Shown: positions 42,620 through 51,528 of the stretch, one piece after another | Layout: each line of letters starts with the position of its first letter | Numbering within the stretch: position 1 is the stretch's first letter | Origin: Parvimonas sp015257355 | GTDB lineage: Bacteria > Bacillota > Clostridia > Tissierellales > Peptoniphilaceae | Assembly (NCBI RefSeq): GCF_050262165.1 | Contig: NZ_CP189844.1 | Strand: one strand, 5' to 3' | DNA length: 64,000 nucleotides | The notes under the pieces: model-generated | The model's input: the letters and a program-made list of their open reading frames with translations, nothing else | Database searches by the model: none | What the model was told of the DNA's origin: nothing | Position numbers and translations under genes: made by a program

Positions 42620-44854
42620 TTAGTCCTCAAACTCTGATTTCAAACGCAATCCATAGACTATGATGCCTTTTTTAGTCTTTTTCTTTTGAAAGTTTTCGAT
42701 TTCTAAAACAGAATAAAAATCACCGGCACTTCTGGTAAATTCTCCCGTACGAAGACAATAGGCACGATATGCCGTATAAAGCTCCCCACTCTTTTCTGTA
42801 AAGGTAGAATCAATCTCACAGCACTCATCTAGAAAATGCTTCATCCAGTCATTATTTTCCTTATAGGCTGCAATGGCATCTTGAACTCTCTTAGGAGCAT
42901 CGATATGGTACTCATCCTTGATTACCTGTTTTGCCCCTTCGATTATCCAAGAAAGAATGGCTCCACCTGCATTTTCAAATAAATACTCCGTGTAGTTCTT
43001 GATATCATTTTGCCCTTCAATCTTTGCATCAAATGGAATAACAATAAGTCTACGCCACGTTCCTTTATCCACAGCTCCTACCCTTGGCAGGTGATTGGTG
43101 TATAGAACAAGAGTGTGACTTGGTACATAGCTAAAAGGGGACTTAAACTTCTTCTCAGCAAATATCTCGTCTGTGGAACACAGCTGTTTTACATTTGATG
43201 TATTCATACGCATCCCTTCTTCAAGTTCTGCAGCAATAAGTAGTCTTTTACCCTTTGCCTCAGCTAGCTCCGGTTTAACGTTTCGTCTACAGCCAACAGT
43301 TAACATATCTGCAGACATATTCCCGCTATATGTTCCAAGAACCTTTGATACTACATTCCAAAAAGTAGACTTACCATTTCTTCCCTCGCCATATGCGATA
43401 ATAAGTGCCTCTACATAAACCTTTCCTATTGATGCAAGTCCCACTATCTTTTGCACATAGGAAATAAGCTCAGTGTCATCAACAAAAAATGTATTAAGAG
43501 CATCAAGCCATATATCCTTACCTTCTTCACTTGGAGATACGGTAGTATGTTTTGTAATATAGTCTTCTGCCTTATGATCCAAACACTCTCCTGTTACAAG
43601 ATTTATGGTTTCATATGGTGTGTTTAACAGAAATTCATCAGCGTCAAGCATAGACTGCTCTACCTGTACCATCGGTCTAACTTCCTTAAGCGCTGCAGAT
43701 ATATATTTTGTATCACGTCTTTTGATGGCATACTTACGATAAACTTCTGCCTGTTCATACTTTTCAAAAGACCTAGCCTGCTCTTTATTAAACTGAGCAC
43801 TTGCTTTCTTTGGTCCCATTGCTACAATTAAGGCCCATGCGCCATTACTATTCATTTCTGTGATTGCCTTTTGGATTTCAACTTCTGCTTCTTCTAATTG
43901 TCTTGCTGTAAGTTGCTGTGCTATTCCTTGAGCATTAGGCTGGGATTCTTCCCAAAAGCTACCGTTATAGACAAGAAAATCAGTAGCTGGCGAGTAGCGA
44001 AGTTTATCTTTATATTCCCTAGCAAGCACCACTGCTTGTCCGACATCTGATAAGTCCTCCGGCTTAAGATTGAGTTCAAGATTATACTTTTCTGGTGAAA
44101 TGTAGCCAACTTGATTAGATACCTTATTGCCAAATTTTCTCGCACTGTTCCAAATTTTACTTAGCTCTTCTTCAGAAAGTGGTGGATCACACCTATCTGC
44201 TTGCTTCATAAATTTCTCATAGGCTTCATTCCCATCACCAAAACGCTTGATAAGTTTTCCTGCAATATGGCTCATAGTATTATTTCGATTTCCAGACTCA
44301 ATACTCTCGCCTAGATTTGCAAAGCTATCATCCAAAAGAAAGTCTAAAATAGTACTACTACCCTCATATAGTTCTACTTCTGGAGTTGATGTTCCATAAA
44401 GAAACCTCGCTGCATCTAAAGCATTATCATCAAAATATGGAAACACTGCTTGTATCTTTTCTTTATACTCAGCATATTTATCAGCATCTGTTATTTCTTC
44501 GATTGGAAAATAGACATGAAATCTTGGTCTAGCCGACTTACTTCCTTTATTTTTCATGTGGTTTCTACTGTATGAGGCATAAAAGCAGACATCAGGAAAA
44601 GCCATCGCTACATCAAAGGGTGTTACCCAGTCTTTTTCATCATCCGAATGGTCATTATCACAGTCCATTGGAATACAGTCTGATGAGATGAAGTTATCCT
44701 TGCTTCGATAATTTCCTTTAAAAGTTCCTGCAACATGGTCAAAAGAGATAGCCTGAATAAAGCTATCCCTATCTGACACCATTACAGAATTTGGATACAT
44801 ACAATTGCTACTGTTTCCTATGCAAGTAGCCACACTTAAACGGCATTTAAGCAT
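42620..44854 (-). CDS. Primase-helicase (P4/VapE-like)
   Basis: A protein of 744 residues. The N-terminal half (about 1-210) carries an AEP-like primase region (DCIPMDCDNDHSDDEKDW; SARPRFHVYFPIEEI). A D5_N-type region follows, and the superfamily 3 helicase has Walker A IAYGEGRNGKSTFWNVV (about residues 470-486), Walker B-like RLLIAAELEEGM and the motif HTLVLYTNHLPRVG. It initiates phage replication by priming and unwinding. It overlaps the next gene by 8 bases. Confidence 0.92.
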   Translation of the reverse strand: MLKCRLSVATCIGNSSNCMYPNSVMVSDRDSFIQAISFDHVAGTFKGNYRSKDNFISSDCIPMDCDNDHSDDEKDWVTPFDVAMAFPDVCFYASYSRNHMKNKGSKSARPRFHVYFPIEEITDADKYAEYKEKIQAVFPYFDDNALDAARFLYGTSTPEVELYEGSSTILDFLLDDSFANLGESIESGNRNNTMSHIAGKLIKRFGDGNEAYEKFMKQADRCDPPLSEEELSKIWNSARKFGNKVSNQVGYISPEKYNLELNLKPEDLSDVGQAVVLAREYKDKLRYSPATDFLVYNGSFWEESQPNAQGIAQQLTARQLEEAEVEIQKAITEMNSNGAWALIVAMGPKKASAQFNKEQARSFEKYEQAEVYRKYAIKRRDTKYISAALKEVRPMVQVEQSMLDADEFLLNTPYETINLVTGECLDHKAEDYITKHTTVSPSEEGKDIWLDALNTFFVDDTELISYVQKIVGLASIGKVYVEALIIAYGEGRNGKSTFWNVVSKVLGTYSGNMSADMLTVGCRRNVKPELAEAKGKRLLIAAELEEGMRMNTSNVKQLCSTDEIFAEKKFKSPFSYVPSHTLVLYTNHLPRVGAVDKGTWRRLIVIPFDAKIEGQNDIKNYTEYLFENAGGAILSWIIEGAKQVIKDEYHIDAPKRVQDAIAAYKENNDWMKHFLDECCEIDSTFTEKSGELYTAYRAYCLRTGEFTRSAGDFYSVLEIENFQKKKTKKGIIVYGLRLKSEFED

Positions 44855-45218
44855 TTATCTCCACCTCCATACTTGTACTATCAAAATACTTAATTACTTG
44901 CTTTCTTTTCTCAGCAATCTCAAGCTCCTTCTTCATCCCTTCAGTGATTTCACCACCAAAGACCCACACCTCTTGGCATTTACCAAGAAGTATGATGTCC
45001 ATAAAAAGTGCATCCTCTCTTTGGTTAGTATCCTCATCATTCATAAATGGAAATAAAAGATGCGGTGTAACTGGAATTGCTCCATTCTTATAGGCAAGTT
45101 CTGCATAATAAATGGCTTTTTTTATATTTCTCTCCTTATCACCGCTATATGGAGCGCAGATATATGCAAGCGGTCTAAAATTAGGATTTTCAAGATGTTT
45201 TTTATATGTCTTACTCAT
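44847..45218 (-). CDS. DUF4406 family protein
   Basis: A protein of 123 residues from the ATG giving MSKTYKKHLENPNFRPLAYI (AGGAGGCAG upstream). AYICAPYSGDKERNIKKAIY and PVTPHLLFPFMND, then EVWVFGG, are the DUF4406 (nucleoside 2-deoxyribosyltransferase-like) hallmarks. A role in phage nucleotide metabolism is possible. It overlaps the antirepressor end by 8 bases and the primase start by 8. Confidence 0.85.
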   Translation of the reverse strand: MSKTYKKHLENPNFRPLAYICAPYSGDKERNIKKAIYYAELAYKNGAIPVTPHLLFPFMNDEDTNQREDALFMDIILLGKCQEVWVFGGEITEGMKKELEIAEKRKQVIKYFDSTSMEVEINA

Positions 45219-45969
45219 AATCTGCCTCCTGTTCAATAAGTGGATAGATTCCGTTTTGTTTCATTAGGTCATAGATGAATAATCTGCCCTTTTGAGTCCA
45301 GTAAGTATGAGTTCTTGAATGTGTATTCCCATCAGAACCTGCAAATGTATGTGTTTTAGAACTCGTATAACCTTGTTTGGCATACTTTTGATATAGAATC
45401 CACATATCTGATTGTTTGAATTGGATACCTTCTTCACGTAAAAATCTATTTAACCACTTAGCTGATTTTCCATAATCCTTTGCAATTTGAGTAATGGATA
45501 GTAAATCTTTACAGTTAAGAACCACATCATAATAACTTACTTTAGGTTTCATTTCTAATATTTGTTGACCTTGAATAGCGACCTTGTCGGATAATCTTGA
45601 ATTCTCCTTTTCCAATAACATCAGTTTCTCATTAGCAAACTGTAAAGCTCTAGCCATAATGGATTCTGGAGAGTTCCACTTTTCTTCAATAGCGATAAAG
45701 TATTGACGAAACACCTTACCTTTCTCATTTCTTTGAAGCATACACAGCTCCTTGGCCATTGAGATTGTAAGTTGATGATTCAGCGAAGGTCTACCGCCTG
45801 TACTTTCGCTCAAAATTGAGCAAAAGTCCTTTCCTTCTTCAAAACCATAATCACACATTCTTGGAAACCAATCTTTATACGCAGTCTTGACTTCTAAGGC
45901 TTCGTATAAATCTCGCCCATTCACAGTAGGACGTTCACTGCTATAGTTGACTTTGATTAGCTCTTTCAT
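45211..45969 (-). CDS. Phage antirepressor (AntA/KilAC type)
   Basis: A protein of 252 residues. The N-terminal AntA/AntB domain has VNGRDLYEALEVKTAYKDWF and PSLNHQLTISMAKELCMLQR. A coiled linker (about 105-140) follows, then a KilAC-like C-terminal domain with SITQIAKDYGKSAKWLNRFL and YWTQKGRLFIYDLM. Such proteins counter repressors and promote lytic growth. AGGAGGTAGCT precedes the ATG. One copy of the repeated leader element lies about 45-85 bases upstream, suggesting an RNA-level control. Confidence 0.9.
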   Translation of the reverse strand: MKELIKVNYSSERPTVNGRDLYEALEVKTAYKDWFPRMCDYGFEEGKDFCSILSESTGGRPSLNHQLTISMAKELCMLQRNEKGKVFRQYFIAIEEKWNSPESIMARALQFANEKLMLLEKENSRLSDKVAIQGQQILEMKPKVSYYDVVLNCKDLLSITQIAKDYGKSAKWLNRFLREEGIQFKQSDMWILYQKYAKQGYTSSKTHTFAGSDGNTHSRTHTYWTQKGRLFIYDLMKQNGIYPLIEQEADYE

Positions 45970-46013
45970 ATTAGCTACCTCCTGTAAGTTTTTAAGAGCA
46001 TCATTGCCCTCAC

Positions 46014-46053
46014 ATCACAGGCAAAGAAAAAGGACGAGTTTTTAACCTCGCCC
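46014..46053 (-). repeat. Repeated leader element, copy 1
   Basis: On the minus strand GGGCGAG-GTTAAAAA-CTCGTCC is a 7-bp stem (one G-U), followed by TTTTTCTTTGCCTGTGAT. It sits between the polymerase stop and the antirepressor start. The copy at 50607-50646 has different stem bases (GGACGGG / CTCGTCC) that still pair, again with one G-U. Confidence 0.7.
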
Positions 46054-46063
46054 TAAAAAATTT

Positions 46064-48052
46064 CTAATCTTTTTTATAAAATTCGCATTCATAACCATCT
46101 GCTCGAAGAATTAGTCCACTTGCCCAAGGCGGTGTTCTTCCCATCTGCTCACAAACAACTTCTAGACTCATCCTTTTATCTGCTTCAATGATGATTTCAT
46201 CATGAACATGAGCTACAATCTCACAGTTTCTTAGTGTTTTCATGGCATAAACCAAAATATCTCTCGCAATGCCTTGAATAATATTTTCCACAAACTTAGG
46301 GCCATAGCTTTCTAAACGCTCCCATTTCTTTGTAGTACCTACTCCCTCATAGGTTACAGACTCTCCCCCAAATTTATTCTCACCTATTCTAGGTTTGACA
46401 TAGGCAAGCTTTCTTCCTGATGGTAGTTCAATAAATAAAAACCCACTTTTATAACTGAAATTAATACCATGTGTTTCTGTGTTGATTCGTTCTTTTACGC
46501 AGGTTTTAACTGCTCTATCAACATCCCACCAAAGACTAGTCACCATAGGATTTGAACTTCTCCATGCATCAACCAGTGGCTGAAGCTCATCTTCTTCTAG
46601 TCCCATTTCAAGTGCTCCCATTGCCTTAAGTGCTCCAACAGACCCACCATAGCCGAGTGCAAGTTCTGCAATCTTTCCTTTTTGTCTAAGGTGACTATTT
46701 ACACCATGCTTTTCAACCGTAACACCAAACATCTGACTAGCAGATGAACAGTAGATATCCTTACCTTCCTCAAATACTTTCATTCTCCATTTTTCACCTG
46801 CAAGCCATGCAAGGATTCTTGCTTCAATGGCTGAAAAATCTGCTACGATAAATTTGTTATTATTCTGTGGTACAAAAGCTGTTCTAATAAGCTGGGATAA
46901 GGTATCTGGGATATCCTCGTATAGAAGGTCAAGTGCGTCTTTATTTCTCCCGATTACAAGTTCTCTTGCTTCAGCTAAATCTGGCAAATGGTTTTGTGGC
47001 AAGTTTTGAAGTTGTACAAGCCTTCCTGCGAATCTTCCAGTACGATTTGCCCCGTAGAATCGAAACATTCCTCGCTCCCTGTTATCTATGCACGCAGCAT
47101 TTTTCATGGCAGTATACTTCTTAACCGAGGACTTCGATAGTTGTTGCCTTAAAAGCAGGACTTCTGCAAGCTCCTTTGATGCAGTCTTTAACTCCTTTGC
47201 CACTTCTTTTTTACCTAATGACTCCATCTCTAAGCCATTTTCAGATAACCACTGTCTCATCTGTAAGACTGAATTTGGATTTTCTAAGCCTGTAATATCA
47301 GACAGCTTTTTCATCAGATTTTCCTTTACATCGGAGTCTAGTCTTATGGCAGATTCCACTAGCACAGGGTCTACAGCAATTCCTCTATCGTTAATCTCTT
47401 GGTCTAAATAAAACTCATCCCATATATCCTCAGAAACCTTAAATTTACTAAGCCTTTCCTGTATAGCCATTTCAACTTCAACATCTCTTTTGTTATATTC
47501 CTTAAACTGACTCCATTTCTCCTCATCATGAAAATAATAATTTCTTGTTCTTTCACCATTCACCTTTGTCGGATTACATGGAAGACAGAAGTATTTAATG
47601 AGGCTCTTTCCCTCACTTAACTTTTGCTTATCTAGTCCTAAAACAGCTCCCACTCCTTCAAGTGACATAGGAAGACCAAGTGTCGCAGACCAAATCATGG
47701 TACACTTCCATGAAGTAGGACTTAAAAATCTTGCTTTTGTTGTGCTTGATGGATGATGGTCTAAAAACGGATTAAGACTTATTCCTTTATCAACTAGATA
47801 TCTTGATAGGCATACTCTCTCAAACTGAGCATTGAATGCCCACTTGGTCACTTCCTCATCTGTTAAGGCATCAAGGATATCCCTTGGTATTTCTTCTCCT
47901 TTTGCAAGATCAACTACTTGTACCTCTCCACCATCTATGCTGTAGCTAAACAAAAGAATCTCAAAATCATTAGACTCTGCATACTTATATACACCTGCTT
48001 TTTGCAAGTTCACACTGCTAAAGCTTTCAATATCGACACTGATATTTTTCAT
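46064..48052 (-). CDS. DNA polymerase I family A (phage)
   Basis: A protein of 662 residues. The 3'-5' exonuclease-like front has ISVDIESFSSVNLQKAGVYK. The polymerase motifs are A (FIVADFSAIEARILAWLAGE), B (KIAELALGYGGSVGALKAMG) and C (IVAHVHDEIIIEA), all with catalytic residues in place. It lacks the 5' nuclease domain of cellular Pol I, as usual for phage polymerases. It replicates phage DNA with the primase-helicase encoded downstream. It is preceded by two small membrane peptide genes. Confidence 0.95.
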   Translation of the reverse strand: MKNISVDIESFSSVNLQKAGVYKYAESNDFEILLFSYSIDGGEVQVVDLAKGEEIPRDILDALTDEEVTKWAFNAQFERVCLSRYLVDKGISLNPFLDHHPSSTTKARFLSPTSWKCTMIWSATLGLPMSLEGVGAVLGLDKQKLSEGKSLIKYFCLPCNPTKVNGERTRNYYFHDEEKWSQFKEYNKRDVEVEMAIQERLSKFKVSEDIWDEFYLDQEINDRGIAVDPVLVESAIRLDSDVKENLMKKLSDITGLENPNSVLQMRQWLSENGLEMESLGKKEVAKELKTASKELAEVLLLRQQLSKSSVKKYTAMKNAACIDNRERGMFRFYGANRTGRFAGRLVQLQNLPQNHLPDLAEARELVIGRNKDALDLLYEDIPDTLSQLIRTAFVPQNNNKFIVADFSAIEARILAWLAGEKWRMKVFEEGKDIYCSSASQMFGVTVEKHGVNSHLRQKGKIAELALGYGGSVGALKAMGALEMGLEEDELQPLVDAWRSSNPMVTSLWWDVDRAVKTCVKERINTETHGINFSYKSGFLFIELPSGRKLAYVKPRIGENKFGGESVTYEGVGTTKKWERLESYGPKFVENIIQGIARDILVYAMKTLRNCEIVAHVHDEIIIEADKRMSLEVVCEQMGRTPPWASGLILRADGYECEFYKKD

Positions 48053-48117
48053 CTTAATTCACCTCCATTAAGAAATATGGGTGGTAGACGAATCCACCAC
48101 CCTTTGTCTTACTTCTT

Positions 48118-48225
48118 TCACAGTTGCGTTTTAATCTCCATATATAGGCTCACTACCTTTTTAGCCACAAAATCAAATAGCAGTGTACCAATAAATATAA
48201 ATAGAAATATATCAATTATATTCAT
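48118..48225 (-). CDS. Small membrane peptide 2
   Basis: A protein of 35 residues (MNIIDIFLFIFIGTLLFDFV then AKKVVSLYMEIKTQL). One hydrophobic helix precedes a basic end. The ATG overlaps the TGA of the preceding peptide gene (ATGA). Tiny membrane peptides in phage early operons may bind host membrane proteins; role unknown. Confidence 0.55.
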   Translation of the reverse strand: MNIIDIFLFIFIGTLLFDFVAKKVVSLYMEIKTQL

Positions 48226-48356
48226 TTTTTACCCTCCAGCTTTTTCTTTTTTCTATCATCTAACCAGCATTTAATCATGAATCCCCATGATCCTATAATT
48301 AGTCCAAGTGTTGCTCCAAAGCAAACCTCTAACATAAAATTTTGCATCTGTGTCAT
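48222..48356 (-). CDS. Small membrane peptide 1
   Basis: A protein of 44 residues (MTQMQNFMLEVCFGATLGLI then IGSWGFMIKC). A hydrophobic helix with a Gly pattern is followed by a strongly basic tail (DDRKKKKLEGKK). GGGGGTAAG precedes the ATG. It is translationally coupled to the next peptide gene. Function unknown. Confidence 0.55.
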   Translation of the reverse strand: MTQMQNFMLEVCFGATLGLIIGSWGFMIKCWLDDRKKKKLEGKK

Positions 48357-48366
48357 AACTTACCCC

Positions 48367-48912
48367 CTATGCCAAGAAATCATCATCTTCAAGACTTGTG
48401 AACTCATCTGCTGCATTTACTTTTCCGCCTAGTGGCTCACCATCACGAATCTTTTGGATATTCCCAAGTCCACACGCTATGCCCTTGTTGCCATTAGAAT
48501 TAAAAGCATAAAAGTTAAGTGATACTCTCGCATAACAACCGGAATAGACTTCACTTCTATCTAAAATAGGTTTGACTGCCTTATCCACAATCTGTGGTGC
48601 TGAGGTACTATTGGCATTGATAAAGTAATGACCTTTATACGCCTCATCATCACGCTCAATATCGCCATCACGAAGAGGTAGTTTAATAGCTGCCTTGTTT
48701 GGTTTCTTTCCACCAAACTTGCCTACTCCTTCTTCTATCGCTGCATCAATTGCTTCTTCAATTGCCTTAATTGTCTTAACATCATCCTTTGGAATTAAAA
48801 CTTATACGCTGTACTTCTCCGGTCCTCCGTTAATGGATTTAGGCTCCCAACCATTAAAATATGAAAGTCTTGTATCTTTACCTGTAATCACCTTAGTCTT
48901 GTTATTTGTCAT
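48367..48912 (-). pseudogene. DUF2815 gene with an in-frame stop
   Basis: From the ATG at 48912 the frame reads MTNNKTKVITGKDTRLSYFN ... EKYSV, then TAA at 48802-48804, and goes on in the same frame VLIPKDDVKTIKAIEEAIDA to the end (ADEFTSLEDDDFLA). The intact length would be about 181 residues, normal for DUF2815, a phage protein thought to act like a single-strand binding protein. One base change from a Ser codon (TCA) to TAA explains the lesion. Only a fragment of about 35 residues, or a re-start product, could be made. This may cripple the phage, or the base may be a sequencing error. Confidence 0.8.
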
Positions 48913-48913
48913 C

Positions 48914-50089
48914 TTATTTTTCCTCCATAAATTCATCATTAATATTTGAAATATTCATTGCTTTACGCTTATCCGATTCTGGTACAAGCGTTGGTTTGCC
49001 AGATGGTTTTATAATGAGGTCACCTAGCACTTCCTCAAATTTTTCCTTGCCCATTAACTTTTGCATTTCCGTTAGAGTAATGAGACTAGACTTAAAAATA
49101 TCGGTATAGCCATGTTCTTTTGCCTTTTGGATTACTGCGTTTTCATCTTTATACTTACGAACTGACCTGCCTTCGACTATCTTAAAGCCAGTCCACTTTT
49201 TACCATGATTTACTGCAGATTCCGTTGCATAGTTCATAATCTCATTTGCCCACTTGGTTAAGTCAGGAATAATCGATAAAATCTCTTCGATTTCCTCATC
49301 TGTGAGAAGTGGTGGAAGTTTAAATTCTTCCTTGGCAAGTTTTAGCTTATCTTCTGCTCTTGCCCTGCATCTAACAGATGCTCTACAGAACTTACACCAC
49401 TCACCGGAGCAGTATTCTCCTTCGCCTTTAATGGCCATTTCTGCTTTTGGCTTTAAGACTTCTTCAGCCCATTTTTTCAGTTCACTCGTAGATATCGTAT
49501 AATTCGATACATTCTCCCTACGAGGTTGAAAAATTGTCATGCTGATTTCTTTGATGTCATAGAGGCTTTCATATATTGCCAATGCTCCAAGGGCATAACA
49601 CTTCATCTGTGGGTTTTCGTATGCATCAACTAAAACACCTAAACCGTATTTAAAATCAATGATATGAAGTGTTTCATCTGACACGATAAGACAATCTGCT
49701 GTTCCAAATCCATCTGGAACATACTCTGAAAAATCCACCTTCTGCTCGATAAGAATCATAGGATCCTTACACATTTGTTTTGCGATTTCTAATTGCTCCA
49801 TCACATAGTCCACATAGGCATCCGTGCATTCTTGCATTTCATCAGAATCATAATCCGATACTGGCCTTTTACTTCTCATATGAAGTACCTTTTTTAACTT
49901 ATGCTCACAAAATACATGGGCAGCTGTTCCTTCTTCTGCTGCCGATGAGCTGGTATTTTCAAACTCAAGTTCAAGCACTGCACTTGGTGTACAGTTTAGC
50001 CACCTATGAGAACTGGATGGAGATAAAACTGCGTGACCCAGCCCAGTCTCTCTTGCACCGGTGGTGCAATTCACCTTCTGTCTAGTCAA
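48914..50089 (-). CDS. DUF2800 protein (Cas4/RecB-like nuclease)
   Basis: A protein of 391 residues. GHAVLSPSSSHRWLNCTPSA is the family opening, with GTAAHVFCEHKLKK next. A PD-(D/E)xK core follows (FGTADCLIVSDETLHIIDFK then YGLGVLVDAYENPQMKCYAL). The cysteines in CSGEWCKFCRASVRCRAR could hold an iron-sulfur cluster as in Cas4. It probably works with DUF2815 in phage recombination; the two are neighbours in many phages. It overlaps the gene before it by 8 bases. Confidence 0.9.
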   Translation of the reverse strand: MTRQKVNCTTGARETGLGHAVLSPSSSHRWLNCTPSAVLELEFENTSSSAAEEGTAAHVFCEHKLKKVLHMRSKRPVSDYDSDEMQECTDAYVDYVMEQLEIAKQMCKDPMILIEQKVDFSEYVPDGFGTADCLIVSDETLHIIDFKYGLGVLVDAYENPQMKCYALGALAIYESLYDIKEISMTIFQPRRENVSNYTISTSELKKWAEEVLKPKAEMAIKGEGEYCSGEWCKFCRASVRCRARAEDKLKLAKEEFKLPPLLTDEEIEEILSIIPDLTKWANEIMNYATESAVNHGKKWTGFKIVEGRSVRKYKDENAVIQKAKEHGYTDIFKSSLITLTEMQKLMGKEKFEEVLGDLIIKPSGKPTLVPESDKRKAMNISNINDEFMEEK

Positions 50090-50375
50090 TTTTTATTCCC
50101 TCCGCATCCTTTAATAAGTCTTTATACTTTCCTTCATCAACATCAGACAGCTTTGTTCCACCATATTTAATAATGAGTTCCTTAACCTCTGAGGTCTTGC
50201 CATGTTGACTAAGTTTTGCAAGCACTGCTCTTACATCTTCTAGTCCAATCTTTTTACTAGGCTCAGCCCTTAGCTTTTCTACTTTTTCATCTTCTTCATC
50301 TACCAATAGCTCTTTAAGATGAGATATCAGCATCTCTAAATCCTTAACTACCAGTTCTACAAATTCTTTTTTCAT
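50082..50375 (-). CDS. Phage early protein of unknown role
   Basis: A protein of 97 residues with GGAGAATCC before the ATG. It is fully helical and highly charged (LEMLISHLKELLVDEEDEKV; LRAEPSKKIGLEDVRAVLAK). It resembles a common small protein upstream of DUF2800 genes, sometimes labelled after rRNA biogenesis proteins without basis. It overlaps neighbours by a few bases at both ends. Confidence 0.65.
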   Translation of the reverse strand: MKKEFVELVVKDLEMLISHLKELLVDEEDEKVEKLRAEPSKKIGLEDVRAVLAKLSQHGKTSEVKELIIKYGGTKLSDVDEGKYKDLLKDAEGIKID

Positions 50376-50569
50376 AGGGATTCTCCTTTCATAATTTCTT
50401 TGACATCGACTGATTCAACGGTTTTACCTGGCTCTAATAGATATACTTGTGTGTACTCGCCAAACAACCACTTAATTAGCCTTCTTGGCAGCCACATCTG
50501 TGCTCCACATAAAACTTTCGTCTTATCACCCTTGTCATTTGTTACATTGATAATCACTTTGTGTTTCAT
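50372..50569 (-). CDS. Small phage early protein
   Basis: A protein of 65 residues from the ATG giving MKHKVIINVTNDKGDKTKVL (AAAGGAGCAAG upstream). It is beta-rich, with a WLPRRLIKWLFGEYTQVYLL segment. The start lies about 40 bases downstream of the second leader element. It overlaps the following gene by 4 bases. Function not recognised. Confidence 0.6.
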   Translation of the reverse strand: MKHKVIINVTNDKGDKTKVLCGAQMWLPRRLIKWLFGEYTQVYLLEPGKTVESVDVKEIMKGESL

Positions 50570-50606
50570 AGACTTGCTCCTTTCTGTAAGACTTTCTCCC
50601 TTACAC

Positions 50607-50646
50607 ATCACAGGCAAAGAAAAAGGACGAGTTTTTAACCCCGTCC
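50607..50646 (-). repeat. Repeated leader element, copy 2
   Basis: On the minus strand GGACGGG-GTTAAAAA-CTCGTCC, then TTTTTCTTTGCCTGTGAT. The stem pairs with one G-U, at a different position from copy 1. The hairpin plus T-run also looks like a terminator after the sigma-like gene (stop at 50654), so the conserved tail would lie in a read-through leader of the 65-residue gene. Confidence 0.7.
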
Positions 50647-50653
50647 AAATTTT

Positions 50654-51265
50654 TTAGAAATTATTTTTGATTATCTCTTTTGCTTTGTCTAAATGCTTCT
50701 TGACTGCAGCAGATGATATATTCATTAAATCTGCAATCTCTGACTGCTTATATCCCTCTACAAACATGAGATTAATCACTAATCTTTGCTTGTCAGTTAA
50801 TAAGGAAAGCACTTCTTCCATATGCTCAGACCATCCAACTGATTCATCTAATGACTTATCTGCTATAGTTGCAATAAATCTTTTATCTGGGTCAATGTCT
50901 CCATCAGCGTCAAAATCTAGAGATAAGTTATAGTTTCTTGGAAAAGCATCTTTAACTGCATCTTCTATGATGTACTTGTTCGGTTCATATCCATGTCTTT
51001 CTTTGAAGTCGCCGACAAATTTTTGTTTCCACTTTTCTATCTCAGATTTTTCTTCCTTTGTTCTTTCTGGTCTGACATTCTTAAGGTTGTAATAAACCTC
51101 GCTATCATCCATCGAATGTAACATTTTAATATCCAGCTCCGTTACACCATTTTCTCCAGGTTTAATGACAATTATCTTCTCAACATATTCTCCTTTTCCT
51201 GTTCTTTGTGTTGTTGTGTACTTGTAGACCCCGCGGTCTTTTTGATTAGTTTTGTGAATTTTCAT
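50654..51265 (-). CDS. Sigma-70 region 4-like early regulator
   Basis: A protein of 203 residues. The first 130 or so are charged with no known domain (KERHGYEPNKYIIEDAVKDA). The C-terminal 60 form a sigma region 4 HTH (LTDKQRLVINLMFVEGYKQS then EIADLMNISSAAVKKHL). It lacks region 2, so it is a regulator or partial sigma, not a full sigma factor. It is the first gene of the early replication operon and is preceded by a structured leader RNA. Confidence 0.85.
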   Translation of the reverse strand: MKIHKTNQKDRGVYKYTTTQRTGKGEYVEKIIVIKPGENGVTELDIKMLHSMDDSEVYYNLKNVRPERTKEEKSEIEKWKQKFVGDFKERHGYEPNKYIIEDAVKDAFPRNYNLSLDFDADGDIDPDKRFIATIADKSLDESVGWSEHMEEVLSLLTDKQRLVINLMFVEGYKQSEIADLMNISSAAVKKHLDKAKEIIKNNF

Positions 51266-51282
51266 TTAAAATCCCTGCCTTT

Positions 51283-51437
51283 CTGCTGATAGCAGTCTGG
51301 GCAAGGGATACAAAAAGAGCTGATACTATATGAAGTACCGACTCTTAGTTCCAAATTTAGCCATAGGAAAATAGAGGTACTTCACATAGCACCTCACAGA
51401 TAAATCTGTGAGTGCCTTATGATGTATCCCATTGCCC
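51283..51437 (-). ncRNA. Structured leader RNA with a three-way junction
   Basis: Outer stem GGGCAATGGGATAC (51424-51437) pairs with GTATCCC-TTGCCC (51299-51311), 13 bp with a one-base bulge. Inside are a stem of about 12 bp with one bulge (GCAC-TCACAGAT / ATCTGTGA-GTGC, around 51389-51414) and an 8-bp stem (GAAGTACC / GGTACTTC) with a long loop. A small hairpin CTGCT-ATC-AGCAG (51283-51295) follows before the sigma-like gene. The same operon includes DUF2800 and DUF2815, so it could be the 'DUF2800 RNA motif' described from comparative genomics; this is inference. A cis-regulator fits the position. Confidence 0.65.
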
Positions 51438-51528
51438 TATAGCTAATCAGGCTCTGAAATATTTTGTTTATGTAGGCCGATTATTCAAATCAGTCACTAC
51501 GTTGTTATATAAGGTTATTTTTTATAGC

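Noticed and set aside
47918..48274. Plus-strand frame of 118 codons
   Set aside because: Antisense to the polymerase start and two small membrane peptide genes that have good ribosome binding sites and ATGA coupling.
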